From: Hydrogenophaga flava NBRC 102514
Lineage (GTDB): Bacteria; Pseudomonadota; Gammaproteobacteria; Burkholderiales; Burkholderiaceae_C
DNA length: 64,000 nt
Direction of reading: 5' to 3'
Assembly (NCBI RefSeq): GCF_001571145.1
Contig: NZ_BCTF01000010.1
Coordinates: 96,256 to 160,255, forward strand
A program made the translations under genes and the position numbers. Below are positions 9,677 through 16,431 of the stretch, piece after piece. Numbering within the stretch: the stretch's first letter is position 1; the number at the start of each line of letters is the position of its first letter. The notes under the pieces were generated by a model that was not told where the DNA came from, made no database searches, and was given only the letters and a program-made list of their open reading frames with translations.

Positions 9677-11587
9677 TCAGCGGACCAGGTGGTACTGGGG
9701 CGAGGCGAGCACCAGGAAGGCGGCCTGGCGCACCCGGTTGGTCCGGTCGCTGGTGGTTCCGGACCCGAACTGGTTGACCGCAGAAATCACTGCCGTGCGC
9801 GATGCGGTGGGCAGCAACTCGCCCAACGCCAGCAAGGAGATGCGGTCCACCAGCCGGCCAGCATCGGTCGCATCCGCCGCGAACACGCTGAGATCGACCC
9901 GGGTGCCCACCGCGCCGGGCACGGACGAGCTGGCCCCGGAGCCGTTCCAGAAGATGAGGTAGTTGAGGTAATTGATCCGGTTGAGCGCAGTGTTGGCGTT
10001 GTGGATGCCAAACGCTGGTCCCACCAGCGCGGTGCCGGCCACCGGGTAGTCGGGTGAATAGAAATTGAACACCGACGGCGGACGGAAGGCGTGCTGGCGC
10101 ATTTCTTCGCCCCACCACCAGCCCAGCGCATCACCATCGGTCCGGCCGTTGAGGGCCCGCAGCACGCCGGTGAACAGCTGGATGGGCTCGCGCAGCCGGC
10201 CGGCCGAACTGGCCACTGTCGTACTGCGGGCGTCTGCGTCCAGCAGCACCGCGGCCACGGTGGCGGCGAGATCGCCTTTGCGGCCGGTGCCCAACCTGCC
10301 GTGCCGACCGGTGTTGAACGCGCCCGCCACACGCTGCACATATGCGGGGCTCGGGTTGCTCGTCACCAGCTGCTGGATCAGGTGGCGACTGACAAACGGC
10401 GCCACGTTCTGGTGGGCCATGATGCTGTCGAGCACCGCCTCCAGCGCCGCCGGTGCAGTGTTGCCCGAAGGCAGGCTCACCCCGGACAGCAGCGAGCGCG
10501 CCGCGGTGTTGTGGAAAGACGCCACCGACACCATGTCGCCGTCGTAGAACTGGCAGTTGGCGCCCCGGGGCCAGCAGCCCCACGGCGTGGCGCCACCAGG
10601 GGGATAGGTCCAGCCGGTGAGTGCGTGGGCGTAGGCGCGCACACGCTCGTTGTCGTAGGTGGGCGTGCAGCTGCCACCCTGCAGCGAGCCGTCCGGGTTG
10701 AGCAGGCAGGTGCCCAGCGAGAACAGCTGCAGCAGCTCGCGGGCGAAGTTCTCGTTGGGCGCGTCCTTGTCGTTGTTCACATGGTCGAGGTAATCGCCCA
10801 TGACCGGCGACAGGATGACCTTGCGCAGCAGATCTCGGTAGTTGCCGAACGCGTGGTCCAGCAGCATGTTGTGGTAGTTGCGCAGACCGTAGGTGCCGCT
10901 GACCTCGTAGTTGGACACCACCATCATCTGCTGCAGCGCCAGCCCGACGCGCTGGCGCAGCTGGTCCTGACCGGTCACCGCATTGCGGTAGAAGTCCCAG
11001 ACCAGGGGTGTGGACGAATACCAGTCGCGCCAGCACTGGTCGCCCCGGTTGTCGCAGAAGTCGGCACTCTGGCTGGTGTGCTTGTGCACGGCGTTGGTTC
11101 CGCCGCTGGTGTACCGGGACCGGGGCAACGGCACGGTGACGGGCACGCGCGGCCCGCTGGGGCTGGGCTTGAAGGCCTGGCGCTGCAGGCTCATCTGCTC
11201 CGAGACCCAGCGCGCAGCACCCCACTCGCGGATCTGCGTCACCAGAGACTCGGTGGGACCGAAGGTCGCCTGGTTGGCCAGCCGCACCGCATCGGCCTGC
11301 GTCATCACCTGGGCTTTGGGCGCACCTCCCATGCCTGCATCCGGCACGGGCTCATCATCAAAGACCGTGCGCAGGCTGGACCAGAGGGTTCCTGCGGAGC
11401 CCACAGGCTCCGAAGCCCCGGACGCCGCCTCCTTCCGTGCCGATGCCTGATCGGCGCTGTCTCCGGTTTCACTGCCACCGCCGCAGGCCGCAAGGGCCGC
11501 GACCATGACCACCAACGGTAGGCGGAGCCATGTCGGGCGGTGGCGCGACGGGCCGGGCTGCGAGATAGGGGGCGCTGTGGCGTTCAT
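9677..11587 (-). CDS. DUF1800 family lipoprotein
   Basis: A 636-residue protein of the DUF1800 family, found almost always beside DUF1501 in Proteobacteria and Planctomycetes; the molecular role is unknown. The N-terminus is a lipoprotein signal with lipobox LAAC (Cys35) followed by GGGSE, so the mature protein should be lipid-anchored in the envelope with a low-complexity tether before the folded part. Family signatures include RLANQATFGPT, NFARELLQLFSLG and TGWTYP. It is the first gene of a two-gene operon with the Tat-exported DUF1501 protein. No Shine-Dalgarno is visible; TACATT lies eight bases before the ATG, suggesting a leaderless mRNA. Confidence 0.88.
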   Translation of the reverse strand: MNATAPPISQPGPSRHRPTWLRLPLVVMVAALAACGGGSETGDSADQASARKEAASGASEPVGSAGTLWSSLRTVFDDEPVPDAGMGGAPKAQVMTQADAVRLANQATFGPTESLVTQIREWGAARWVSEQMSLQRQAFKPSPSGPRVPVTVPLPRSRYTSGGTNAVHKHTSQSADFCDNRGDQCWRDWYSSTPLVWDFYRNAVTGQDQLRQRVGLALQQMMVVSNYEVSGTYGLRNYHNMLLDHAFGNYRDLLRKVILSPVMGDYLDHVNNDKDAPNENFARELLQLFSLGTCLLNPDGSLQGGSCTPTYDNERVRAYAHALTGWTYPPGGATPWGCWPRGANCQFYDGDMVSVASFHNTAARSLLSGVSLPSGNTAPAALEAVLDSIMAHQNVAPFVSRHLIQQLVTSNPSPAYVQRVAGAFNTGRHGRLGTGRKGDLAATVAAVLLDADARSTTVASSAGRLREPIQLFTGVLRALNGRTDGDALGWWWGEEMRQHAFRPPSVFNFYSPDYPVAGTALVGPAFGIHNANTALNRINYLNYLIFWNGSGASSSVPGAVGTRVDLSVFAADATDAGRLVDRISLLALGELLPTASRTAVISAVNQFGSGTTSDRTNRVRQAAFLVLASPQYHLVR

Positions 11588-11595
11588 GGGCCGCC

Positions 11596-11601
11596 AATGT
11601 A
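11596..11601 (-). promoter_or_regulatory. -10-like hexamer TACATT, 8 bases before the DUF1800 start
   Basis: TACATT followed by GGCGGCCC and ATG. The spacing places the expected transcription start at or next to the start codon, and there is no ribosome binding site. The upstream 11640-11700 stretch is AT-rich for this genome. Part of a recurrent pattern in the window. Confidence 0.4.
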
Positions 11602-11738
11602 GGCGGCCGAACCCGGCCCGCGAAGGACCGGATTCGGCCGCCGTTACATATCATGAACAAATTACAGATCGTGACAACCGCGTCGGCTGCACGCACACCA
11701 GGTCTGCCGCCTGGTTGAAAAAGGCGTCCGCCGGGCGC

Positions 11739-12176
11739 TCAGTCCTTGACGATCAACACGGGCAGGCGGGTGTGCGTGAGCACCTTCTGCGCCACGCTGC
11801 CCAGCACCAGCGCCTTGACGCCCTGGCGGCCGTGCGAGGCCATCACGATCAGGTCACAGCCTTCGGCCTGCGCCGTTTCGATCACCCCTTCGTAGACCAC
11901 GTTGCGCTCGATGGTGTCGCCGGCGAACGGCACGCCTTCGGCCGCAAAGACCTTGCCCAGTGCATCCAGCGCCTGCCCCGCCACGCTGCGCGACTCGGCC
12001 AGGTAGGCCTGCAGGCCGGCGGCCGACGCATCACCGATGCCGATGTAGGGGAACGGATCGATGACGTAGACACCGATCACCTGGGCGCCGTGCGCCTTGG
12101 CCAGCTGGACAGCGGTAGAGGCCGCACGCAGGGCCAGCGCGGAACCATCGGTCGGGACGAGGATTTTCTTGAACAT
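11739..12176 (-). CDS. Universal stress protein (UspA family)
   Basis: A 145-residue single-domain universal stress protein, cytoplasmic and expected to dimerise. It begins MFKKILVPTDGS, with the usual Asp after beta-1. Near the C-terminus ASHG-x9-GS matches the nucleotide-binding pattern G-x2-G-x9-G-(S/T), except that the first Gly is Ala, a common variant. The frame extends nine codons further upstream, but the ATG at 12176 has AAGGAGAT nine bases before it. It is a single gene between the DUF1800 operon and the leftward 12.3-24 kb block. Its client process is unknown. Confidence 0.92.
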   Translation of the reverse strand: MFKKILVPTDGSALALRAASTAVQLAKAHGAQVIGVYVIDPFPYIGIGDASAAGLQAYLAESRSVAGQALDALGKVFAAEGVPFAGDTIERNVVYEGVIETAQAEGCDLIVMASHGRQGVKALVLGSVAQKVLTHTRLPVLIVKD

Positions 12177-12299
12177 GTCGTATCTCCTTGTGGGTGAGCG
12201 CATTTCTCAGAATGCCCGGGCACCGGGACAGGCCCTGGACGGCATTCATATTAGTGGCATCCCGTGCCAGCGCCTCTGCGCAAGATCAACGAGGCCGCG

Positions 12300-13001
12300 T
12301 CAGGCCTTGCGCTGCACGCCCATCGGCAGGCGGTGCGCCGCCTCCCAGTCAACGCCCTGGAACCAGGCCGCGCCGTCCAGGCTTTCGCGCAGCATCGGCA
12401 GCGCGTCCAGCCCCCAGAACACCCGTCCGCCCACCACCATGGATGGCACGCCGAACAGGCCCAGCGCCAGCGCCCGCTCGGTGTTGTCGCGCAGCCGCTG
12501 TTTCACCACGTCGCTGTCGGGTTCGTTCCAGGGCTTGTCGCGCTGCCGCATGTGGTCCTGCAGCTGCGATTGCAGGGCCTGCAGGCGCGCGGGGTCGAGC
12601 GGGTCGGCACCGCCGTGCCAGACGTGGTGGAACAGCAGCTCGGTCACATACCGGTTGGTCTGGCCGGGCGCATCGTCGGTGGCGGTGCACAGCCCCAGGC
12701 GCAGCAGCGGCAGCGGGTTGAAGGGGTGCATCGCCGGCAGGTCCAGCCGCACGCCGTGGTGCTGCGCCAGCCAGAGCACCTGGCGGTAGGTCCAGTCGCG
12801 CTTGGCCGGGATCTCGGCCGGGCCGAGCTGCCCGTGCGCCTTGAGCAGCGCCGCAAACAGCACCGGCCTGTAGTGCACCAGCACGCTCAGACCTTCGAGG
12901 GCCTGGGGCAGCCGCTCGAAGGCCAGGTGGGCGTAGGGCGAGATCGGGTCGTAGAAGAAGTCGATCTCGTGCAGGGTGGCGGACATGGCAGCGGGTGGCA
13001 T
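12300..13001 (-). CDS. 2-hydroxychromene-2-carboxylate isomerase-like DsbA/GST-kappa family protein
   Basis: A 233-residue thioredoxin-fold protein of the HCCA isomerase/GST-kappa type. In naphthalene degradation such enzymes isomerise 2-hydroxychromene-2-carboxylate using glutathione. The opening DFFYDPISPYAHLAFERL carries the active-site SPY motif (catalytic Ser), and GVPSMVVGGRVFWGLD near the end is the usual cis-Pro/substrate loop. There are no other aromatic-degradation genes nearby, so the real substrate may differ. The ATG at 13001 overlaps the stop of the DUF1289 gene (TGATG), indicating translational coupling; an alternative ATG lies at 12986. It is the last gene of the long leftward block. 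Confidence 0.8.
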   Translation of the reverse strand: MPPAAMSATLHEIDFFYDPISPYAHLAFERLPQALEGLSVLVHYRPVLFAALLKAHGQLGPAEIPAKRDWTYRQVLWLAQHHGVRLDLPAMHPFNPLPLLRLGLCTATDDAPGQTNRYVTELLFHHVWHGGADPLDPARLQALQSQLQDHMRQRDKPWNEPDSDVVKQRLRDNTERALALGLFGVPSMVVGGRVFWGLDALPMLRESLDGAAWFQGVDWEAAHRLPMGVQRKA

Positions 13002-13273
13002 CAGGTGATGGTGCGTGGCACCTGGCGCGACTCGATGCGCTCCCAGATCGCCAGCCGCTGGGCCTCGCCGGCCTGGCCCCAGCCTGCGATTTCGTCCACC
13101 GTGCGGTAGCAGCCGCTGCACAGCCCGGTGGTCGGGTTCATCTGGCAGACCGAAATGCAGGGCGAGGGCACTTCGGGGTCGAGGTGGCGCGCGCGCGCGT
13201 CCTCCAGGTTGATCAGGGGTTTGGGGCGCGGCGGCGGCGGCGCCTCGCGGCGGCCGAAGAGTTTCTTGAACAT
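13001..13273 (-). CDS. DUF1289 domain protein (small cysteine-motif protein)
   Basis: A 90-residue protein of the DUF1289 family. The core is PSPCISVCQM...GLCSGCYRT, four cysteines spaced C-x3-C-x7-C-x2-C that probably bind a metal, followed by EI-x-GW, the usual ending of the motif. The first 40 residues are Pro/Arg-rich and look disordered. It overlaps the HCCA-isomerase-like gene by TGATG and starts ten bases after the YbaK gene ends. Family function is not established. The coding DNA contains a short alternating CG run (about 13186-13198). Confidence 0.85.
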   Translation of the reverse strand: MFKKLFGRREAPPPPRPKPLINLEDARARHLDPEVPSPCISVCQMNPTTGLCSGCYRTVDEIAGWGQAGEAQRLAIWERIESRQVPRTIT

Positions 13274-13283
13274 CTTGAAAGCT

Positions 13284-13799
13284 TCAGGAGGAAGGGGGCG
13301 CGGTCACATCGTGCACCGGCGCGCCGGTGAGCCGCTTGAGGTCGTCGGGGGTGAGGCGGAACACGCCGTGCGGGTGGCCGGCCGCGGCCCAGATGATGTC
13401 GAAGCGGAACAGCTGCTGGTCGATCAGCGTGACCGGCGGCTCGGCGTGCGCCAGCGGCGAGACACCGCCGATGGAGAAACCGGTCTTGGCCTTGACGAAA
13501 TCGGCGTCGGCGCGGCCGAGCTTGCCGCCTTCGGCGCAGACGATGGCCTGGACCTTTTTTTCGTCGACGCGCAGGTCGCCGGAGGTAATGACCAGCACGG
13601 CCGCGTCGTCGGACTTTCGGCGAAAGATGATGCTCTTGGCGATCTGGCCCAGCGCCACGCCCAGCGCATCGGCGGCCTGCTGCGCGGTGCGCGCCGCGTC
13701 GTCAAGCATCACCGGCGCGTGCGGGTGGCCCAGCGCGGCCAGCACCTCGGTCACGCGCAGCACGCCGGGCGGCAGGGTTTCGGAAGCAGAGAGGTTCAT
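13284..13799 (-). CDS. YbaK/EbsC family aminoacyl-tRNA deacylase-like protein
   Basis: A 171-residue YbaK/ProX-type protein. Members hydrolyse mischarged aminoacyl-tRNA (for example Cys-tRNA-Pro) in trans. Visible family features are IAKSIIFRRK, carrying the conserved Lys, VLVITSGDLRVD, and GFSIGGVSPLAH, the substrate-cradling Gly-rich loop. The reading frame continues upstream into the LysE gene, but the family start is the ATG at 13799 (MNLSASETLPPGV). It has no Shine-Dalgarno; TACCAT lies eight bases upstream. It follows lysE by 20 bases in the same direction. Confidence 0.85.
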   Translation of the reverse strand: MNLSASETLPPGVLRVTEVLAALGHPHAPVMLDDAARTAQQAADALGVALGQIAKSIIFRRKSDDAAVLVITSGDLRVDEKKVQAIVCAEGGKLGRADADFVKAKTGFSIGGVSPLAHAEPPVTLIDQQLFRFDIIWAAAGHPHGVFRLTPDDLKRLTGAPVHDVTAPPSS

Positions 13800-13807
13800 G
13801 GCCGCCG

Positions 13808-13813
13808 ATGGTA
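13808..13813 (-). promoter_or_regulatory. -10-like hexamer TACCAT, 8 bases before the ybaK-type start
   Basis: TACCAT, then CGGCGGCC and ATG, in the 20-base gap after lysE. It would give a leaderless internal transcript within the operon. No -35 was recognised. Confidence 0.3.
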
Positions 13814-13819
13814 GCGGGC

Positions 13820-14464
13820 TCAGCCGCCCTTGCGCACCAGCAGCAGGCTGGCCCCCATGGCCATCAGCACGCCGCCGAACACGCGGTTCTGCGCGCGCCG
13901 CGCCTTCGCCGTCGCCAGCCAGCGCTGCGCGCGCGAGGCCAGGAAGGCGTAACCGTGCATCACCACCAGGTCCACCCCCACCGAAGTGGCGAGCAGGATC
14001 AGCAGCTGCAGCCACAGCGGGCGGTGCGGGTCGATGAACTGCGGCAGCACCGCCACCATGAACACGATGCCCTTGGGGTTGGTCACATTGGTCATGAAGC
14101 CGGTCAGCACCCGCTCGCGCACCGTGGGCAGGCCGGCGTGCTTCACCAGCGCCTCGCCAGCGGCGGGCGCCTGCTGCGCCACCGGCGCGCGCCATTGCTT
14201 CACGCCGAGGTAGATCAGGTAGGCCGCTCCCACCACCTTGACCACGGTGAAGGCGGTGGCCGAGGCCAGCAGCAGCGCGCCCACGCCGACGCCCGCGATC
14301 AGCAGGATCACGGCCAGGCCCAGCTGCAGCCCCGCGATGGTGGCGCTGGTCTGGCGCACGCCGTAGGCCAAGCCGTGGCTCATCGACAGCACCGCGCCGG
14401 AACCCGGTGAAATGGCGATCACCCAAGACGCAGCAAAGAAGGCCAGCCAGACACTGAACTCCAT
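13820..14464 (-). CDS. LysE/RhtB family amino acid exporter
   Basis: A 214-residue inner-membrane protein with about six hydrophobic segments, of the LysE/RhtB translocator family that exports amino acids or homoserine lactones. The signature SPGSGAVLSMSHGLAYG in the first loop and NPKGIVFMVAVLPQF in the middle are typical. I take the ATG at 14464, which has AGGG eight bases upstream; a GTG at 14473 would overlap the HMG-CoA lyase stop as GTGA. It sits in the leftward block right after mvaB, so co-transcription with leucine catabolism is likely. The substrate is unknown. Confidence 0.88.
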   Translation of the reverse strand: MEFSVWLAFFAASWVIAISPGSGAVLSMSHGLAYGVRQTSATIAGLQLGLAVILLIAGVGVGALLLASATAFTVVKVVGAAYLIYLGVKQWRAPVAQQAPAAGEALVKHAGLPTVRERVLTGFMTNVTNPKGIVFMVAVLPQFIDPHRPLWLQLLILLATSVGVDLVVMHGYAFLASRAQRWLATAKARRAQNRVFGGVLMAMGASLLLVRKGG

Positions 14465-14469
14465 GGCGA

Positions 14470-15378
14470 TCACCCTGCCCTCTTGGCCAGCAGCGCCCGC
14501 GCCACGCGCGAGCCACTCGGGCGGCCCAGGTGATCGCTGATGAACTGGCCGGCGTCGACCAGCGCGTCGAGGTCGATGCCCGTCTCGATGCCCATGCCGT
14601 GCAGCAGGTAGACCACGTCCTCGGTCGCCACGTTGCCGGTGGCGCCCTTGGCGTAGGGGCAGCCGCCCAGCCCCGCCACGGACGACTGGAAGTTCCAGAC
14701 GCCCAGTTCCAGCGCCGCCAGCGTGTTGGACAGCGCCTGGCCGTAGGTGTCGTGGAAATGGCCGCTGATGTGGTCGATGTGGAAGTGCCGCTGCGTGGCC
14801 TCGATGGCCGCCTGCACCTTGCGCGGCGTGCCCACGCCGATGGTGTCGGCCACGTCCACGCGCTCCACGCCGATCTCCTTCATCAGGCCCGCGAGGTAAG
14901 CCACGCGCTCAGGCGCGATATCGCCCTCATACGGGCAGCCCACGGTGCAGCTCATGGCGCCGCGCACCGCGATGCCGGCGGCCTTCGCTGCGGCCACGAC
15001 GGGCGCAAAGCGCTCGATGCTCTCGGCGATGGAGCAGTTGATGTTTTTCTGGCTGAAGGCCTCGCTCGCCGCGCCGAAGACCACGATCTCGTCGGGCCGG
15101 TCCAGCACCGCCGCTTCGTAGCCCTTGAGGTTGGGCGTGAGCACCGAGTAGCGCACGCCGTCCTGGCGCGTCATGCCAGCCATCACCTCGTGGTTGTCGG
15201 CCATCTGCGGCACCCACTTGGGCGACACATAGGACGTGACCTCGATCTCCTTCAGACCCGCCGCCTGCAGGCGGTGCACGAGTTCGATCTTGACCGCCGC
15301 CGGCACCGGCTGCTTCTCGTTCTGCAGGCCGTCGCGCGGGCCGACGTCGATAAGGCGGACTTTGGAGGGGATGTTCAT
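14470..15378 (-). CDS. mvaB: Hydroxymethylglutaryl-CoA lyase
   Basis: Splits 3-hydroxy-3-methylglutaryl-CoA into acetoacetate and acetyl-CoA, the last step of leucine degradation (LiuE role). 302 residues, a TIM-barrel of the HMGL/DRE-TIM family: VRLIDVGPRDGLQNE at the N-terminus with the metal and substrate residues Arg-Asp, HFHDTYG in the middle, and the catalytic-cysteine signature GLGGCPYAKGATGN near the C-terminus. The ATG at 15378 begins the family sequence; a TTG at 15396 would overlap the ghrA stop. It works with liuA (43845-45026), liuB, liuC and liuD in this window. Confidence 0.95.
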   Translation of the reverse strand: MNIPSKVRLIDVGPRDGLQNEKQPVPAAVKIELVHRLQAAGLKEIEVTSYVSPKWVPQMADNHEVMAGMTRQDGVRYSVLTPNLKGYEAAVLDRPDEIVVFGAASEAFSQKNINCSIAESIERFAPVVAAAKAAGIAVRGAMSCTVGCPYEGDIAPERVAYLAGLMKEIGVERVDVADTIGVGTPRKVQAAIEATQRHFHIDHISGHFHDTYGQALSNTLAALELGVWNFQSSVAGLGGCPYAKGATGNVATEDVVYLLHGMGIETGIDLDALVDAGQFISDHLGRPSGSRVARALLAKRAG

Positions 15379-15392
15379 GGTGTGTCTTTTCT

Positions 15393-16313
15393 TCAATAGC
15401 CGCGGACCGGGTCCACGACACCGGCAATCGGCTGGCCGGCTTCCAGCGCGCGGATCTTGCCGGCGATCTGGGCAATGCTCTCGTCGCGCAGCGTGCGCGC
15501 CGAGGTGTGGGGCGTAACGGTGATTTTCGGGTGCTGCCAGAAGGGATGACCGGCGGGCAGCGGCTCGGTGCGGAACACGTCCAGCGTGGCGCCGGCCATG
15601 TGGCCGCTCTCCAGCAGGGCCAGCAGGTCGTCTTCCACCAGGTGGGCGCCGCGCGCCACGTTGATCAGGTAGCCGCCCGGCTTGAGCCGGCCCAGCGTCT
15701 TGCGGTTGAGGATGTCGCGTGTGTCCGGCGTGAGCGGCAGCAGGTTCACCAGCACCCGGCTGTTGGCGAGGAAGGTGTCGAAGCCGACCTCGCCGCTGTG
15801 GGTCACCACACCTTCGATGGCTTTGGGGCTGCGGCTCCAGCCGAACACCGGGAACTCGAACACCCGCAGCGCCTTCGCCACGCGCTCACCGAGCACGCCC
15901 AGCCCCATCACGCCAACCGGGAAGTCCTTGCGCTCGCGCGGTTTGCGGAACGACCACCGGCCTGCCTTCACGTCGGCTTCGTAGCCGTCGAACTCGCGGA
16001 AGTGGCGGATCACGGCGTGGCAGACGTACTCGGCCATCTGCACCGACATGCCCGCGTCGTCCAGCCGCACCACCTTCGCGCCCGCAGGCAGCTTGAGTTT
16101 GAGCAGCGCATCGACGCCGGCGCCGATGTTGAACAGGCCCTTGAGTGCGGGCTGTTCGTCCAGGAACTGTTGGGGCGGGGCCCATACCACGGCGTGGTCG
16201 GCCTGGGGCGCGCCGGGTTGCCAGACCTCGACGGTGGCGCCGGGCAGCGCCGCGCGCAGGCCCTCCAGCCAGGGTTCGGCCTTGGCGTCGGTGCAGCAGA
16301 AGGTGATGTTCAT
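15393..16313 (-). CDS. ghrA: Glyoxylate/hydroxypyruvate reductase A-like D-2-hydroxyacid dehydrogenase
   Basis: A 306-residue NAD(P)-dependent D-isomer 2-hydroxyacid dehydrogenase of the GhrA branch, which reduces glyoxylate to glycolate and hydroxypyruvate to glycerate. The Rossmann motif GVMGLGVLGERVAKAL is followed by the substrate and catalytic residues in NVARGAHLVEDDL (Arg), a Glu near FRTEPL and His in TPHTSART. It lies in the liu block without an obvious metabolic link to leucine. No Shine-Dalgarno is present; TAAGCT lies six bases before the ATG. Upstream is a GC-rich intergenic hairpin repeat. Confidence 0.88.
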   Translation of the reverse strand: MNITFCCTDAKAEPWLEGLRAALPGATVEVWQPGAPQADHAVVWAPPQQFLDEQPALKGLFNIGAGVDALLKLKLPAGAKVVRLDDAGMSVQMAEYVCHAVIRHFREFDGYEADVKAGRWSFRKPRERKDFPVGVMGLGVLGERVAKALRVFEFPVFGWSRSPKAIEGVVTHSGEVGFDTFLANSRVLVNLLPLTPDTRDILNRKTLGRLKPGGYLINVARGAHLVEDDLLALLESGHMAGATLDVFRTEPLPAGHPFWQHPKITVTPHTSARTLRDESIAQIAGKIRALEAGQPIAGVVDPVRGY

Positions 16314-16319
16314 GCGCCG

Positions 16320-16325
16320 AGCTTA
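16320..16325 (-). promoter_or_regulatory. -10-like hexamer TAAGCT, 6 bases before the ghrA start
   Basis: TAAGCT-CGGCGC-ATG. A leaderless start is predicted. If real, ghrA-mvaB-lysE can be transcribed separately from mccA, with the -35 region inside the neighbouring GC-rich repeat. Confidence 0.4.
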
Positions 16326-16328
16326 GCG

Positions 16329-16416
16329 GGCCCGGAGCCGCCGGGCCGCCCCAAGGCGACGAGCGCCCCCTTGGGGGGCAGCGTCGGACACGCAGTGCCG
16401 AGCGTGGGGGCACCCA
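16329..16416. repeat. GC-rich intergenic repeat with inverted repeat
   Basis: CCCCAAGG (16349-16356) and CCTTGGGG (16369-16376) form a perfect 8-bp inverted repeat with a 12-base loop. It is followed by a segment with GCAGTGCCGAGCGTGGGGGC. From memory, this two-part element, often written as CCCCTTGGGG followed by an AGCG-x-GGGGGC tail, recurs between genes in Comamonadaceae. Truncated relatives occur near 22260-22303 and 57021-57035. It lies between ghrA and mccA and may act as a transcript-end or mRNA-stability hairpin. Confidence 0.5.
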
Positions 16417-16431
16417 TTCTTGCCTTTGGGT

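Noticed and set aside
11715..11741. Possible intrinsic terminator after the universal stress protein (GC stem then TTTTT)
   Set aside because: The T-run is there, but the best stem is only three or four pairs with a tiny loop.
13186..13198. Alternating CG run, possible Z-DNA element
   Set aside because: It lies inside DUF1289 codons for Arg/Ala and is short; codon use explains it.
13284..14516. A 410-codon frame suggesting a fusion of a LysE-like part to YbaK
   Set aside because: The upstream part is out of frame with the real LysE gene and has no family similarity; YbaK starts at 13799.
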